A stretch of DNA of 35,052 bases from NCBI GenBank assembly GCA_017495105.1, contig JAFEIL010000405.1:1-35052 (forward strand), written 5' to 3'. Positions 1 to 8,475 of this stretch are shown piece by piece (within the stretch, counting starts at the first letter, position 1; each line of letters opens with the position of its first letter). The notes under the pieces are model-generated. The model did not search any database. It worked only from the letters and a program-made list of their open reading frames with translations, and was not told where the DNA came from. The DNA comes from Emticicia sp. (lineage in GTDB: Bacteria; Bacteroidota; Bacteroidia; Cytophagales; Spirosomataceae). The position numbers and the translations under genes are program-made.

Positions 1-27
1 GATAATAGATAACTAATAACTGCCAAA

Positions 28-984
28 ATGGGACTTTTTGACTTTTTTAGCAAGGAAAAAAAAGAAACGCTTGACAAAGGCTTAGAAAAAACAAAAACCA
101 GTATTTTTGATAAAATATCACGGGTAATTGTTGGCAAATCGAAGGTTGATGAAGAGGTTTTAGACGAATTAGAAGAAATTTTGATTAGTTCTGATGTGGG
201 TGTTGAGACGACAGTGAAAATTATTCGCCGAATCGAAGCAAGAGTAGATAGAGATAAATATACTAATGTCGAGGAATTAGATAGTATTTTGCGTGAAGAA
301 GTTGCGGCACTTTTGTCGGAAAATAACTCACAGGATGTTAAAGATAGCTACGAGACCGAGCACCTACCGAAACCTTATGTTTTGATGGTTGTGGGAGTAA
401 ATGGTGTTGGAAAAACAACTACCATTGGAAAATTGGCACATCAGTTTCATAAAAGAGGTAAAAAAGTGGTTTTAGGAGCGGCTGATACTTTCAGAGCGGC
501 AGCCGTTGATCAACTCAAACTTTGGGGCGAACGTGTAGGAGTGGTTGTCGTTGATCATGGAATGAACACCGACCCATCGTCAGTAGCATTCGATGCTGTG
601 AAAAAAGGCATAGAACTAGGTGCTGATATTATCATCATTGACACGGCTGGACGTTTGCACACAAAAGTAAATTTGATGAATGAATTGGGTAAAATTAAAC
701 GTGTTGTGCAAAAATTCTTACCTGAAGCTCCGCACGAAGTAATGCTTATTTTAGACGGAAGTACTGGTCAGAATGCGGTAATTCAAGCAAGAGAATTTAC
801 GAAAGTGACAGAAATTAGTTCTTTGGCTATTACAAAACTTGATGGTACAGCCAAAGGTGGCGTAGTTATCGGGATTTCGGATGAATTTAAGATTCCAGTA
901 AAATATATTGGTGTTGGTGAAAAAATGGACGATTTGCAGGTTTTCAACAAAATAGAATTTGTTGATTCACTGTTTAAGAAATAG
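28..984 (+). CDS. ftsY: Signal recognition particle receptor FtsY
   Basis: FtsY is the SRP receptor GTPase. It docks SRP-ribosome complexes at the inner membrane so that membrane proteins are inserted during translation. The 318-residue protein shows the SRP-type GTPase NG domain. The P-loop GVNGVGKT is at 123-130, DTFRAAA at 153-159, DTAGRL at 205-210 and TKLDG near 268-272. The helical N domain fills about residues 15-100. The acidic A domain of the longer E. coli protein is missing; only a short basic/amphipathic N-terminus precedes the N domain, as in many Bacteroidetes. The ATG at 28 is the natural start, and a strong intrinsic terminator follows 40 bp after the stop. Identification is secure. 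Confidence 0.97.
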   Translation: MGLFDFFSKEKKETLDKGLEKTKTSIFDKISRVIVGKSKVDEEVLDELEEILISSDVGVETTVKIIRRIEARVDRDKYTNVEELDSILREEVAALLSENNSQDVKDSYETEHLPKPYVLMVVGVNGVGKTTTIGKLAHQFHKRGKKVVLGAADTFRAAAVDQLKLWGERVGVVVVDHGMNTDPSSVAFDAVKKGIELGADIIIIDTAGRLHTKVNLMNELGKIKRVVQKFLPEAPHEVMLILDGSTGQNAVIQAREFTKVTEISSLAITKLDGTAKGGVVIGISDEFKIPVKYIGVGEKMDDLQVFNKIEFVDSLFKK

Positions 985-1022
985 GTTTTTACGGGTTAAA
1001 TTCCATCGCTCATTCATAATTT

Positions 1023-1054
1023 AAAAGCAACGGTTTAAAACCGTTGCTTTTTTT
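1023..1054 (+). terminator. Intrinsic terminator after ftsY
   Basis: The arms AAAAGCAACGGTTT and AAACCGTTGCTTTT form a nearly loopless perfect palindrome, which would fold with a short A/T loop. It runs straight into a T-tract at 1048-1054. A GTG at 1055 lies directly after the T-tract, which argues against its use as the start of the next gene. Confidence 0.9.
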
Positions 1055-1123
1055 GTGGCAAAAAAACAGATAGACTCGTTAAAACTCATAACTTTACAAA
1101 ACTATTCAACGCTAAAACCTAAA

Positions 1124-3223
1124 ATGAAAAACTTGACTCATTTTCGCACTTGCAATCTTTGTGAGGCCATGTGCGGACTCGAAATAAAGGTAGAAGATGG
1201 TATCGTAACCAAAATTGAAGGTGATAAAAATGACCCTTTCAGTCTAGGTCATATTTGCCCGAAGGCGGTTGCTCTGAAAGATATTTATGAAGACCCCAAT
1301 CGCCTAAAATTCCCTGTAAAACGCACCGAGAATGGCTGGCAACAGATAACTTGGGAAGCTGCTTTTGGGGAAGTTGTTGGTAAAATCAAGGATATTCAAG
1401 CAAAAAATGGCAATAATGCTGTGGCGATGTATCAAGGAAATCCTTCGATTCATAATTTGGGAACTACCATGAATTCTCCGCTATTTGCAAAATCTTTACG
1501 TACTAAAAATATGTTTTCGGCAACTTCGGCCGATCAACTTCCGCATCATTTTGCTGCTTGGCAAATGTTTGGGCATCCGATGTTGATGCCTATACCAGAT
1601 ATTGATTTTACTGATTTTATGCTCATCATTGGCGGCAATCCGATTGCTTCTAATGGAAGTATTATGTCGGTGCCAGATGTGGCCAACCGTCTAAAAGCTA
1701 TTCAAAAACGTGGAGGAAAAGTGGTGGTTATCGACCCACGTTTTACCGAAACTGCCGCTAAAGCTGACCGACATTTTTTCATCCGTCCAGGCACAGATGC
1801 TTTTTTACTTTTAGCAATTATTCAAACACTTTTTGCTGAAAACTTAGTAAATCTTGGCAGATTAAGCAATTTTACTGACGGAATTGAATTGTTAAAAGAA
1901 ATTTCTGATGAATTTTCCCCCGAAATAGTCGAAAAGCAAACGGGTATTTCCGCCGAAAATATTCGCCAACTAACACATGAGTTTGTGCAGGCAAAATCGG
2001 CGGTTTGCTACGGTAGAGTAGGGGTTTCGGTGCAAACTTTTGGAAGTATTGCTCAATGGCTAATCAATGCTATCAATGTTCTTACAGGAAATCTCGACCG
2101 CACAGGCGGAGCGATGTTCACCGCTCCTGCTGTTGATTTTCTTGCAAGAGCCAAAACCGATAATCGTTTTAATCGTTGGCAGAGTAGGGTGCGTGGTTTG
2201 CCTGAGTTTTTGGGCGAATTGCCAGTGGCTACGCTTGCCGAAGAAATTTTGACCGAAGGCGAAAATCAGATAAAATGTTTGATTATAAGTTGTGGAAATC
2301 CGATTTTATCCACACCTAATGGTGGACAACTCGATAAAGCCTTTGATTCGCTCGAATATATGGTGGCGATTGATATTTATATCAATGAAAGCACCCAACA
2401 CGCTGATATTATTTTACCACCCGCTACGGGTTTAGAAGTGCCGCATTATGACATGACTTTTCATGTTTTGGCGGTAAGAAATACTGCTAAATTCTCAGAA
2501 GCACTTTTCCCGAAAGCCGATGGAGCAAAATATGATTGGGAAATTTACCAAGAGTTAGCTTACAGAATGGCTCATCCAACATCAAGCAATGAAGGCTATG
2601 TTTCGGAAGCTCCCGAAGTAAAATTAGATTTGGGCTTACAATTTGGCCCTTATGGACTTTCCTTGCAAAAACTCAAAGAAAATCCTCATGGAATAGATTT
2701 AGGAGCATTAAAATCTTGCTTGCCAAATAGGCTTTTAACACCCGAAAAAAGAATAAATGTTGCCCCAGAAATTTTAGCAAAAGACATTGATAGACTACGT
2801 AAATCTCTGAATGATAGCGGTTTAAGTAATGGTTTTGAATATTTGTTAATCGGAAGAAGACATTTGCGGGACAATAATTCGTGGATGCACAATTCGGAAA
2901 GATTAGTAAAAGGCAGAAACCGTTGTACGCTGATGATGCACTCGGAAGATGCAAAAAACTTGAATCTCGAATCAAATTCTTTGGTAAAAGTAACATCAAG
3001 AGTTGGTTGCATAGAACTTCCCATCGAAATTACCGACCACATGATGCGTGGGGTTGTGAGTATGCCGCACGGTTATGGTCACGCCCGAAAAGGTGTAAAA
3101 CTCGACATAGCGACGCAGCACGCAGGAGTAAGCATTAATGACCTAACCGATGAGTTAGTTTTGGACGAACTCACTGGAAATGCTGCTTTCAATAGTGTAG
3201 CCGTGAAAGTTGAAAAAGCTTAA
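1124..3223 (+). CDS. Molybdopterin-dependent oxidoreductase (BisC/formate-dehydrogenase-like superfamily)
   Basis: This is a predicted molybdenum bis-MGD oxidoreductase of 699 residues. The N-terminal 4Fe-4S motif CNLCEAMC...C (C-x2-C-x3-C-x26-C) is followed by the molybdopterin oxidoreductase core and a C-terminal molydopterin-dinucleotide-binding domain (about residues 575-695). There is no twin-arginine or Sec signal, so a cytoplasmic location is inferred. The substrate cannot be read from the sequence. No Cys or Sec ligand is evident at the usual position; the local sequence is SATSADQLP. The start chosen is the ATG at 1124, because the in-frame GTG at 1055 abuts the ftsY terminator and adds only non-conserved residues. 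The PepSY and TSUP genes follow on the same strand. Cofactor genes moaE, mobA and moaC lie at the far end of the window. Family is certain, function unknown. Confidence 0.88.
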   Translation: MKNLTHFRTCNLCEAMCGLEIKVEDGIVTKIEGDKNDPFSLGHICPKAVALKDIYEDPNRLKFPVKRTENGWQQITWEAAFGEVVGKIKDIQAKNGNNAVAMYQGNPSIHNLGTTMNSPLFAKSLRTKNMFSATSADQLPHHFAAWQMFGHPMLMPIPDIDFTDFMLIIGGNPIASNGSIMSVPDVANRLKAIQKRGGKVVVIDPRFTETAAKADRHFFIRPGTDAFLLLAIIQTLFAENLVNLGRLSNFTDGIELLKEISDEFSPEIVEKQTGISAENIRQLTHEFVQAKSAVCYGRVGVSVQTFGSIAQWLINAINVLTGNLDRTGGAMFTAPAVDFLARAKTDNRFNRWQSRVRGLPEFLGELPVATLAEEILTEGENQIKCLIISCGNPILSTPNGGQLDKAFDSLEYMVAIDIYINESTQHADIILPPATGLEVPHYDMTFHVLAVRNTAKFSEALFPKADGAKYDWEIYQELAYRMAHPTSSNEGYVSEAPEVKLDLGLQFGPYGLSLQKLKENPHGIDLGALKSCLPNRLLTPEKRINVAPEILAKDIDRLRKSLNDSGLSNGFEYLLIGRRHLRDNNSWMHNSERLVKGRNRCTLMMHSEDAKNLNLESNSLVKVTSRVGCIELPIEITDHMMRGVVSMPHGYGHARKGVKLDIATQHAGVSINDLTDELVLDELTGNAAFNSVAVKVEKA

Positions 3224-3235
3224 AACTAGTTAAAA

Positions 3236-3799
3236 ATGTCAATTGAAACAGAAAAAATAGCTAAAAATACCCGTATTTATCGTAAAATTCATAAGTGGAT
3301 TTCTGTTCCTCTGTTTGTATTCATGTTTCTTATCGGAGTAACAGGCTTGCTTTTAGGTTGGAAAAAAACAACTGGAATTTTACCAAGTACAAAGAAAGGC
3401 TCAAACATAGAAGCCAGCACGTGGATTTCGTTAGATAAGATTCAGAAAACCGCCCAACAATTTGTAAAAGATAGTCTAAAACTTTCCACTGAAATTGACA
3501 GAATTGATGTTCGGCCACAAAAAGGCGTGGCTAAAATTGTTTTCATTGAGCATTTCACCGAATTACAAATTGACTGTACAACGGGTAAAATTCTTTCCAT
3601 TTCACAGCGAAATTCGGATATTATCGAAAAAATTCACGATGGTTCGATTCTTGATTTTTTCGTAAAAACCAAAAATGATGAAATCAAACTTTTTTATACA
3701 ACTATTGTGTCTTTAGGTTTAATTTTGCTTTCTTTTAGTGGCTTTTGGCTTTGGTATAACCCCAAACGCATCAAAAAGCAAAAGTCAATTCAATTGTAG
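3236..3799 (+). CDS. PepSY-associated membrane protein
   Basis: This 187-residue protein resembles the PepSY_TM family. One transmembrane helix lies at about residues 20-42, after the pattern RKIHKWISVPLF typical of that family. A soluble PepSY-like segment follows (about 60-125), and a second helix lies at about 150-173 (LGLILLSFSGFWLWY). The protein ends in a basic tail. Larger PepSY_TM proteins include iron-siderophore-related reductases; this is a minimal two-helix version. It starts 12 bp after the molybdopterin oxidoreductase stop, so the two are probably co-transcribed. A role in electron transfer to or from that enzyme is possible but is inference only. Confidence 0.75.
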   Translation: MSIETEKIAKNTRIYRKIHKWISVPLFVFMFLIGVTGLLLGWKKTTGILPSTKKGSNIEASTWISLDKIQKTAQQFVKDSLKLSTEIDRIDVRPQKGVAKIVFIEHFTELQIDCTTGKILSISQRNSDIIEKIHDGSILDFFVKTKNDEIKLFYTTIVSLGLILLSFSGFWLWYNPKRIKKQKSIQL

Positions 3800-3830
3800 T
3801 TATTGGGTAAATCGGCGGTCTGCACTGCGG

Positions 3831-3864
3831 TTACTTATTTCTGGTAAAATCAGCTATTAAGTAA
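3831..3864 (+). terminator. Weak hairpin after the PepSY gene
   Basis: The arms TTACTTA and TAAGTAA enclose a nested CTG/CAG stem. A T-containing stretch follows without a clean T-tract. It may attenuate transcription between the PepSY and TSUP genes. Confidence 0.3.
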
Positions 3865-3913
3865 GAAAATTGTTTTAAATCATTTAATCTTATAATCCCG
3901 AAATCGTTTAATC

Positions 3914-4675
3914 GTGTCTATTTTTCTCGCATGTTTGGCTGCATTTGCGGCAGGATTTATTGATTCAATCGTTGGTGGTGGTGGATTGGTGCAAGCTCCT
4001 GCATTGTTCATTTTATTTCCAAATTATTCTGTTCCTCAGATTATTGGCACAAATCGTTTTGCTTCCTTTATGGGAACTGGTGTTGCGGGCTATCAATATT
4101 CAAAAAAAGTAAAAATTCCGCTAAAAACCGTTCTTTTTGCTGGAATTGGAGCAGGCGTAATGTCATATTCGGGAGCATTGATTTCGAGTTTGATGAGCGA
4201 ACGCATCTTGAAACCAACCATTTTGGTCTTGATGACGCTCATCGCAATTTATACTTATTTCAAAAAAGATTTAGGACAAGAAGATAATCATCGCTTTGAA
4301 TTGGGTAAAATACCCCTTTACGGGCTTTTAATAGGAATGACAACAGGGTTTTATAATGGTTTTGTTGGGCCAGGAACTGGTAGTTTGCTCGTTTTTGGTT
4401 TTGTGAGCATCGTGGGGTATAATTTCCTTACAGCTTCGGCCATCTCAAAAGTAGTCAATGTGGTAGCTGATATTTGTTCGTTGATATTTTTTGTGGCCAA
4501 AGGTTATGTGATGTTTAGTATTGCGATTCCAATGATGGTTTGTAATATGGCTGGCTCGTATGTAGGTAGCCGAATGGCACTACTCCGAGGCAATGGCTTT
4601 ATCAGAATCTTATTTTTAGTAGTAGTTTTTGGTTTGATTCTGCGATTTGGCTATGATATTTGGATGATGTATTGA
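3914..4675 (+). CDS. TauE/SafE (TSUP) family permease
   Basis: This 253-residue, highly hydrophobic protein has about eight predicted membrane segments. It carries the family hallmarks: an N-terminal GFIDSIVGGGGLVQAPAL stretch (about residues 15-32) and the repeat-related GFYNGFVGPGTGSL in the middle (about 143-156). TSUP proteins export or import small organosulfur or sulfur-containing anions such as sulfite and sulfoacetate. The substrate here cannot be read. The start is a GTG at 3914; no in-frame ATG exists near the conserved N-terminus. The gene lies 114 bp after the PepSY gene and ends at a bidirectional terminator facing accC. Confidence 0.88.
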   Translation: MSIFLACLAAFAAGFIDSIVGGGGLVQAPALFILFPNYSVPQIIGTNRFASFMGTGVAGYQYSKKVKIPLKTVLFAGIGAGVMSYSGALISSLMSERILKPTILVLMTLIAIYTYFKKDLGQEDNHRFELGKIPLYGLLIGMTTGFYNGFVGPGTGSLLVFGFVSIVGYNFLTASAISKVVNVVADICSLIFFVAKGYVMFSIAIPMMVCNMAGSYVGSRMALLRGNGFIRILFLVVVFGLILRFGYDIWMMY

Positions 4676-4681
4676 AAACTA

Positions 4682-4707
4682 AAAAAGCTCCAATTAAGGA
4701 GCTTTTT
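4682..4707. terminator. Bidirectional terminator between TSUP gene and accC
   Basis: The perfect 10-bp arms AAAAAGCTCC (4682-4691) and GGAGCTTTTT (4698-4707) flank a six-base loop. A-runs and T-runs on either side allow it to serve both converging genes. Confidence 0.88.
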
Positions 4708-4747
4708 ATAATTTCTATTAACTGTCGTCTATCAACTATTGACTTTC

Positions 4748-6091
4748 TTACAAGTCTGAAAAATCAAAAGTTTCTAAAAACGCAGTTGTAAACAAACCAG
4801 ATTTGAAAGTTTCATCATCCATCAATTTAATGTGGAACGGAATCGTAGTTTTTATGCCTTCAATCACAAATTCTTGTAAAGCACGCTTCATGCGAGTCAA
4901 AACTTCTGCTCTTGATTGCCCTGTAACGATAAGTTTCGCAATCATTGAGTCATAGTTTGACGGAATCGTATAACCAGCATAAACGTGGCTATCAATTCTA
5001 ACACCATGCCCACCAGGGAAATGCAAATTCGTGATTTTACCGGGCGATGGACGAAAATTATTTTTTGGGTCTTCGGCATTGATACGGCATTCCATTGCGT
5101 ACAATTTTGGGAAATAATTTGTTCCCGAAATCGGTACACCTGCTGCTACTTTTATTTGTTCTTTAATCAAATCAAAATCAGTAACTTCTTCCGTAATCGG
5201 GTGTTCAACCTGAATACGAGTATTCATTTCCATGAAGTAGAATTTACCGTGTTTATCAACTAAAAACTCAATCGTTCCTGCACCTTCGTAGCCAATGGCT
5301 GCTGCACCTTTGATGGCCGCTTCGCCCATTTTCTCACGTAATTCTTGCGAAACAATCGGTGAAGGCGTTTCTTCAACCAATTTTTGGTGACGACGTTGAA
5401 TCGAACAGTCACGCTCAGAAAGGTGACAAACTCGACCGTTTTGGTCGCCTACAATCTGAATCTCGATGTGGCGAGGTTCTTCGATAAATTTCTCCAGATA
5501 TAAACCATCGTTTCCGAAAGCCGCACCCGATTCCATTTTGGCATCGTCCCAAGCTTTCTGAAAATCTTCGGCTTTATGAATAATTCTCATACCACGGCCA
5601 CCACCACCAGCAGTGGCTTTAACGATAACAGGATAACCCATTTCGTTTGAAAGGCGAATGCCTTCTTCAACTGATTCGAGCAAGCCATCAGAACCTGGGA
5701 TTACAGGAACGCCCGAATCTCTCATGGTTGCTTTGGCAGTTGCTTTATCGCCCATTGAGTTGATTTGGTCGGCCGTTGCACCGATAAATTTGATACCGTA
5801 TTCAGCACAAATTCTTGAAAATTCAGCGTTTTCCGACAAAAAGCCGTAACCTGGGTGAATCGCATCGGCATTTGTAATTTCAGCCGCCGAAATGATATTC
5901 GGAATGCTCAAATAAGACTGACGACTAGCCGCTGGCCCGATACAAACAGCTTCATCAGCAAATCTTACGTGTAGACTTTCACGGTCGGCAGTAGAATAAA
6001 CCGCTACTGTTTTGATGCCCATTTCACGGCAAGTTCTGATAATTCGGAGGGCGATTTCGCCTCGGTTGGCTATTAATATTTTTTTGAACAT
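4748..6091 (-). CDS. accC: Acetyl-CoA carboxylase, biotin carboxylase subunit
   Basis: AccC carboxylates the biotin carried by AccB, using ATP and bicarbonate, in the first half-reaction of malonyl-CoA synthesis. The 447-residue protein has the three expected parts: a biotin carboxylase N-terminal domain (1-110), an ATP-grasp domain with the glycine-rich loop GGGGRG at 162-167 and catalytic [10 protein letters not shown] at 289-298, and the C-terminal domain (from about 335). The length matches the family. Its usual partner accB is at 7954-8433, separated by four unrelated genes on the same strand. If no internal promoter exists, the carboxylase depends on transcription through that islet. 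Confidence 0.97.
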   Translation of the reverse strand: MFKKILIANRGEIALRIIRTCREMGIKTVAVYSTADRESLHVRFADEAVCIGPAASRQSYLSIPNIISAAEITNADAIHPGYGFLSENAEFSRICAEYGIKFIGATADQINSMGDKATAKATMRDSGVPVIPGSDGLLESVEEGIRLSNEMGYPVIVKATAGGGGRGMRIIHKAEDFQKAWDDAKMESGAAFGNDGLYLEKFIEEPRHIEIQIVGDQNGRVCHLSERDCSIQRRHQKLVEETPSPIVSQELREKMGEAAIKGAAAIGYEGAGTIEFLVDKHGKFYFMEMNTRIQVEHPITEEVTDFDLIKEQIKVAAGVPISGTNYFPKLYAMECRINAEDPKNNFRPSPGKITNLHFPGGHGVRIDSHVYAGYTIPSNYDSMIAKLIVTGQSRAEVLTRMKRALQEFVIEGIKTTIPFHIKLMDDETFKSGLFTTAFLETFDFSDL

Positions 6092-6149
6092 GGGATTTCG
6101 ATAAAAATTATCAAGGTATATAAAATTGATAGATTAGGTTTAAATGTTT

Positions 6150-6539
6150 TTATAAATATCCGTTTTCTGATAAATATTCTTTCATTTTACCTATGAATTT
6201 TGCGGCATCACTTAATACTTCGCTTGCCACACTTTCATTTATTTCGGCGTACATATCATAATCGCCAAACTGGCGTTTTTGAAAAATATTTGATAAAATT
6301 TTGCCATAAATTGGCTCAATTTCATTGGTTTTGATAAAGCTTTTGGCAAATTCAGTGCTTAAACCTTTATGGGATGATGTGGCCAAAGATTTTGAGAATA
6401 ACATTGTTTCGGTTACATAAAAAATAGCGTAATATGCTCTTGAAACAGCCGATTCATAACTTTTTCGTTCAAAAAATAGATAATTAGCATCTTCAAACGT
6501 ATGGTCGGCTTTTTGTATCAAAAGTTCGATGGCTGTCAT
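6150..6539 (-). CDS. HEPN domain protein, likely partner of the MNT nucleotidyltransferase
   Basis: This 129-residue, all-helical protein belongs to the HEPN superfamily, in the subgroup formerly called UPF0332. Visible landmarks are SRAYYAIFY (33-41), HKGL (57-60) and RQFGDYD (89-95). HEPN-MNT pairs form toxin-antitoxin systems in which MNT adenylylates (AMPylates) the HEPN RNase. The canonical HEPN RNase motif R-x4-6-H is not evident here, so RNase activity is uncertain. Its ATG overlaps the end of the MNT gene by 4 bp (ATGA), a sign of translational coupling. It is the last gene of the islet and lies 58 bp upstream of accC. Confidence 0.82.
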   Translation of the reverse strand: MTAIELLIQKADHTFEDANYLFFERKSYESAVSRAYYAIFYVTETMLFSKSLATSSHKGLSTEFAKSFIKTNEIEPIYGKILSNIFQKRQFGDYDMYAEINESVASEVLSDAAKFIGKMKEYLSENGYL

Positions 6540-6868
6540 AAGCTAATACCGTCTTTTCGTATATTAAGCAATAATGGACTTTCTTGTTGTTCAAATTGTT
6601 GTTTGGTTGTTGGAACAATCGAAATTTGCTTTTCATAATTGAGCATATAACTAAAAACCAAGTCGCTTGTAAAATCAATTTCTTTATAAGGAGAAATTTG
6701 CTTATCATTTAGCACTAACAACAAATCAATATCAGAATTTTCTTGGGCTTCATTTCTGCTGTATGACCCAAATAAAATCAATTTATCTAAGCGTTCATGA
6801 TACAGATTTTGTAAATCTATTTTGAAAAGCTTTAGTAAATTGTTGATATTTTGAGTGCTTGTTTCCAT
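6536..6868 (-). CDS. MNT-type nucleotidyltransferase (putative antitoxin)
   Basis: This is a minimal nucleotidyltransferase of 110 residues. The signature G34-S35-x10-D46-x-D48 of the DNA polymerase beta superfamily is complete (FGSYSRNEAQENSDIDLL), so the two metal-binding aspartates are present. In characterised HEPN-MNT systems the MNT protein neutralises the HEPN toxin by adding AMP to a tyrosine of the toxin. Gene order (MNT first, 4-bp overlap with HEPN) fits such an operon. It starts only 3 bp after the leucine-rich-repeat gene ends. A toxin-antitoxin role is inferred from family and pairing, not shown. Confidence 0.85.
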   Translation of the reverse strand: METSTQNINNLLKLFKIDLQNLYHERLDKLILFGSYSRNEAQENSDIDLLLVLNDKQISPYKEIDFTSDLVFSYMLNYEKQISIVPTTKQQFEQQESPLLLNIRKDGISL

Positions 6869-6871
6869 TTT

Positions 6872-7391
6872 CTATTTACAAACTTCGTAAGTGGCGGTTT
6901 GGCCTTTTCGCCAATAAAAATCACCAAAGGTGTCTTTTGTACTAATACTTATATTGGCTTTGGTAATGTCTGCGACACAAATTGTTTTGATAGGGTTATT
7001 GTAACACCAAAAGTATAGTAAATCAACATTTTTGCTAACATCTAAAACTGTTAATTGGTTAGCGAAACAATCCAAAGTTTGTAAATTAATATTTTTACTG
7101 ACATCTAAAACTGCTAATTGATTATCAGAGCAATATAATATTTGTAAATCGATGAACGCTTCAATTCCAGCAAGGCTTTTTATTTGCCGTTGAGATACGT
7201 ATATTTCCGTTACTCCCTTCGCATCATCAAGATTCATTCTGCCATTTACTACGCCATCTTTATCAATTTTTTCATCAATCAAGTATTTTTCAAAATTTGC
7301 ATCAGGAATATTTACAAAAGTAGGAGATACTTCCTTTGTTTTACAGGCACTAAATAAAATTATAACAGCAAGAAGTAGTGTTTTTTTTCAT
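6872..7391 (-). pseudogene. Leucine-rich-repeat lipoprotein, frameshifted in an A8 tract after the start codon
   Basis: The body (from about 7370 leftward) encodes a small surface lipoprotein. Its lipoprotein signal LLLAVIILFSAC-K is followed by an N-terminal segment with NIPDANFEKYL, then about three leucine-rich repeats of the LQILYCSDNQLAVLDVSKN type, which is common in Bacteroidetes. The only plausible start is the ATG at 7391-7389, 2 bp after the Uma2 stop. It is followed by eight A residues (7388-7381). Read as written, that ATG gives a 13-codon peptide and a TAG. With seven A residues the start joins the signal peptide in frame and yields about 172 residues. In the body frame a TGA sits exactly at the ATG. 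The only other start in frame is a TTG at 7282, which would remove the signal peptide. Three explanations are open: phase variation, slippage-rescued expression, or a sequencing error. Confidence 0.72.
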
Positions 7392-7393
7392 CT

Positions 7394-7939
7394 TCAACTC
7401 GGCAATGTAAGCAAATCATTCACACTTATTTCAAAATCATCAAGAACAGGTTTTGCCGAACAAATATCATCATCAGTACAAATTTGTACGTTTTTAGGTG
7501 ATGTAAATATGTGTACTTGTTTAAGATTTGGCATAATCAACCAAATGACTTGCACACCTGCCGAAAAATATTCTTGATTTTTCTCTAAAATTTTATTCTG
7601 GTTATCGCTCGGGGAAATGATTTCAATCACAAATGCAGGCACTTGATTGACACCCTTAGTCATTCCAATGATTTGGCTCTTTGTGTAATAGGCCATATCA
7701 GGTCTTCTTAATTGCTCTTCCGAAGTCATTGTATCAACCTCAGTCATTAATTCATCACCTTTACGATGAACCGATGTCAATATAAAAAGCCTACTGAGGG
7801 CTTTTAAAATAAAAACCTCTAATTGTTTCATTTTGTCACTTTTCTCGATTTTCCCTTTATTCCACTCGTATTTATAGCGAGTTTCGGGTTTCCAGTTAAG
7901 GAAACCTTGAAATGTGCGAGGATAATGAACAGATGCCAT
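7394..7939 (-). CDS. Uma2 family (DUF820) predicted endonuclease
   Basis: This 181-residue protein belongs to the Uma2/DUF820 family, which has a PD-(D/E)xK nuclease-like fold. The core is visible as RRPDMAYY (about residues 79-86), then FVIEIISPSDN (about 103-113, containing the E-x-S-P-S motif), then the K of KNQEYFSAGVQVIWL. Family members are abundant in cyanobacteria and some Bacteroidetes; their biological role is not settled. It starts 14 bp after the accB stop and ends 2 bp before the ATG of the broken leucine-rich-repeat gene. It therefore looks like the first gene of the islet within the acc operon. Confidence 0.85.
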   Translation of the reverse strand: MASVHYPRTFQGFLNWKPETRYKYEWNKGKIEKSDKMKQLEVFILKALSRLFILTSVHRKGDELMTEVDTMTSEEQLRRPDMAYYTKSQIIGMTKGVNQVPAFVIEIISPSDNQNKILEKNQEYFSAGVQVIWLIMPNLKQVHIFTSPKNVQICTDDDICSAKPVLDDFEISVNDLLTLPS

Positions 7940-7953
7940 GAGTGTATTAGATT

Positions 7954-8433
7954 TTAGTTTGGCTCAACCAAGAACAAAGGCTGGTCGAACTCAACTGGAG
8001 TTGCGTTTTCTACCAAAACTTTAACGATTTTACCCGAAATTTCTGACTCAATTTCGTTGAAAAGTTTCATTGCTTCGATGATACAAACCACTTTTCCGAT
8101 TTCAACAACATCGCCAACTTCTACAAAATTTGCTTTGTCTGGCCCTGCCGAACGGTAGAATGTACCAATCATTGGCGATTTTATTGTTATCAAATTACTT
8201 GCTTCGGCAACAGGTGCAACAGCAACTGGAGCGGCAGCCGCAACTTGTTGAACTGGTGCTGGTGCAGCCACAGTAGCTGGAGCAGCATAATTTGGCTGTA
8301 CTTGAACAGCCACTGGAGCGGCATTAGAATAACGCTTGATAGCAAGTTTCAACTCCGAAGTTTCGATGTTTACTTCGTCTAAACCTGATTGAGATATAAA
8401 ATCTATTAATTTTTGGATGTCTTTTGTTTCCAT
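7954..8433 (-). CDS. accB: Acetyl-CoA carboxylase biotin carboxyl carrier protein
   Basis: AccB carries the biotin that shuttles CO2 from AccC to the carboxyltransferase. The 159-residue protein has an N-terminal dimerisation/helical segment (1-35), a flexible Ala/Pro/Val-rich linker (about 38-80) and a C-terminal biotinyl domain. The biotinylation motif EAMKLFNEIE puts the modified lysine at K123. A well-matched promoter and a long-range inverted repeat lie directly upstream (8476-8575). Downstream, the Uma2 gene follows after 14 bp in place of accC. Confidence 0.96.
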   Translation of the reverse strand: METKDIQKLIDFISQSGLDEVNIETSELKLAIKRYSNAAPVAVQVQPNYAAPATVAAPAPVQQVAAAAPVAVAPVAEASNLITIKSPMIGTFYRSAGPDKANFVEVGDVVEIGKVVCIIEAMKLFNEIESEISGKIVKVLVENATPVEFDQPLFLVEPN

Positions 8434-8475
8434 GAAGGGTATAAGATTATTCGTGGTTTTTGAGTATTGGTCTTA

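Noticed and set aside
1055-1123. GTG start at 1055 for the molybdopterin oxidoreductase
   Set aside because: It abuts the T-tract of the ftsY terminator and the extra 23 residues are not conserved in type; the ATG at 1124 leads directly into the iron-sulfur motif.
2673-3042. Two long minus-strand frames inside the molybdopterin oxidoreductase
   Set aside because: They are antisense to a well-supported gene, overlap each other and show no recognisable domain.
6092-7953. Integrated mobile element around the HEPN-MNT islet
   Set aside because: No integrase, transposase, tRNA target, flanking direct repeat or shift in base composition could be seen at the borders.
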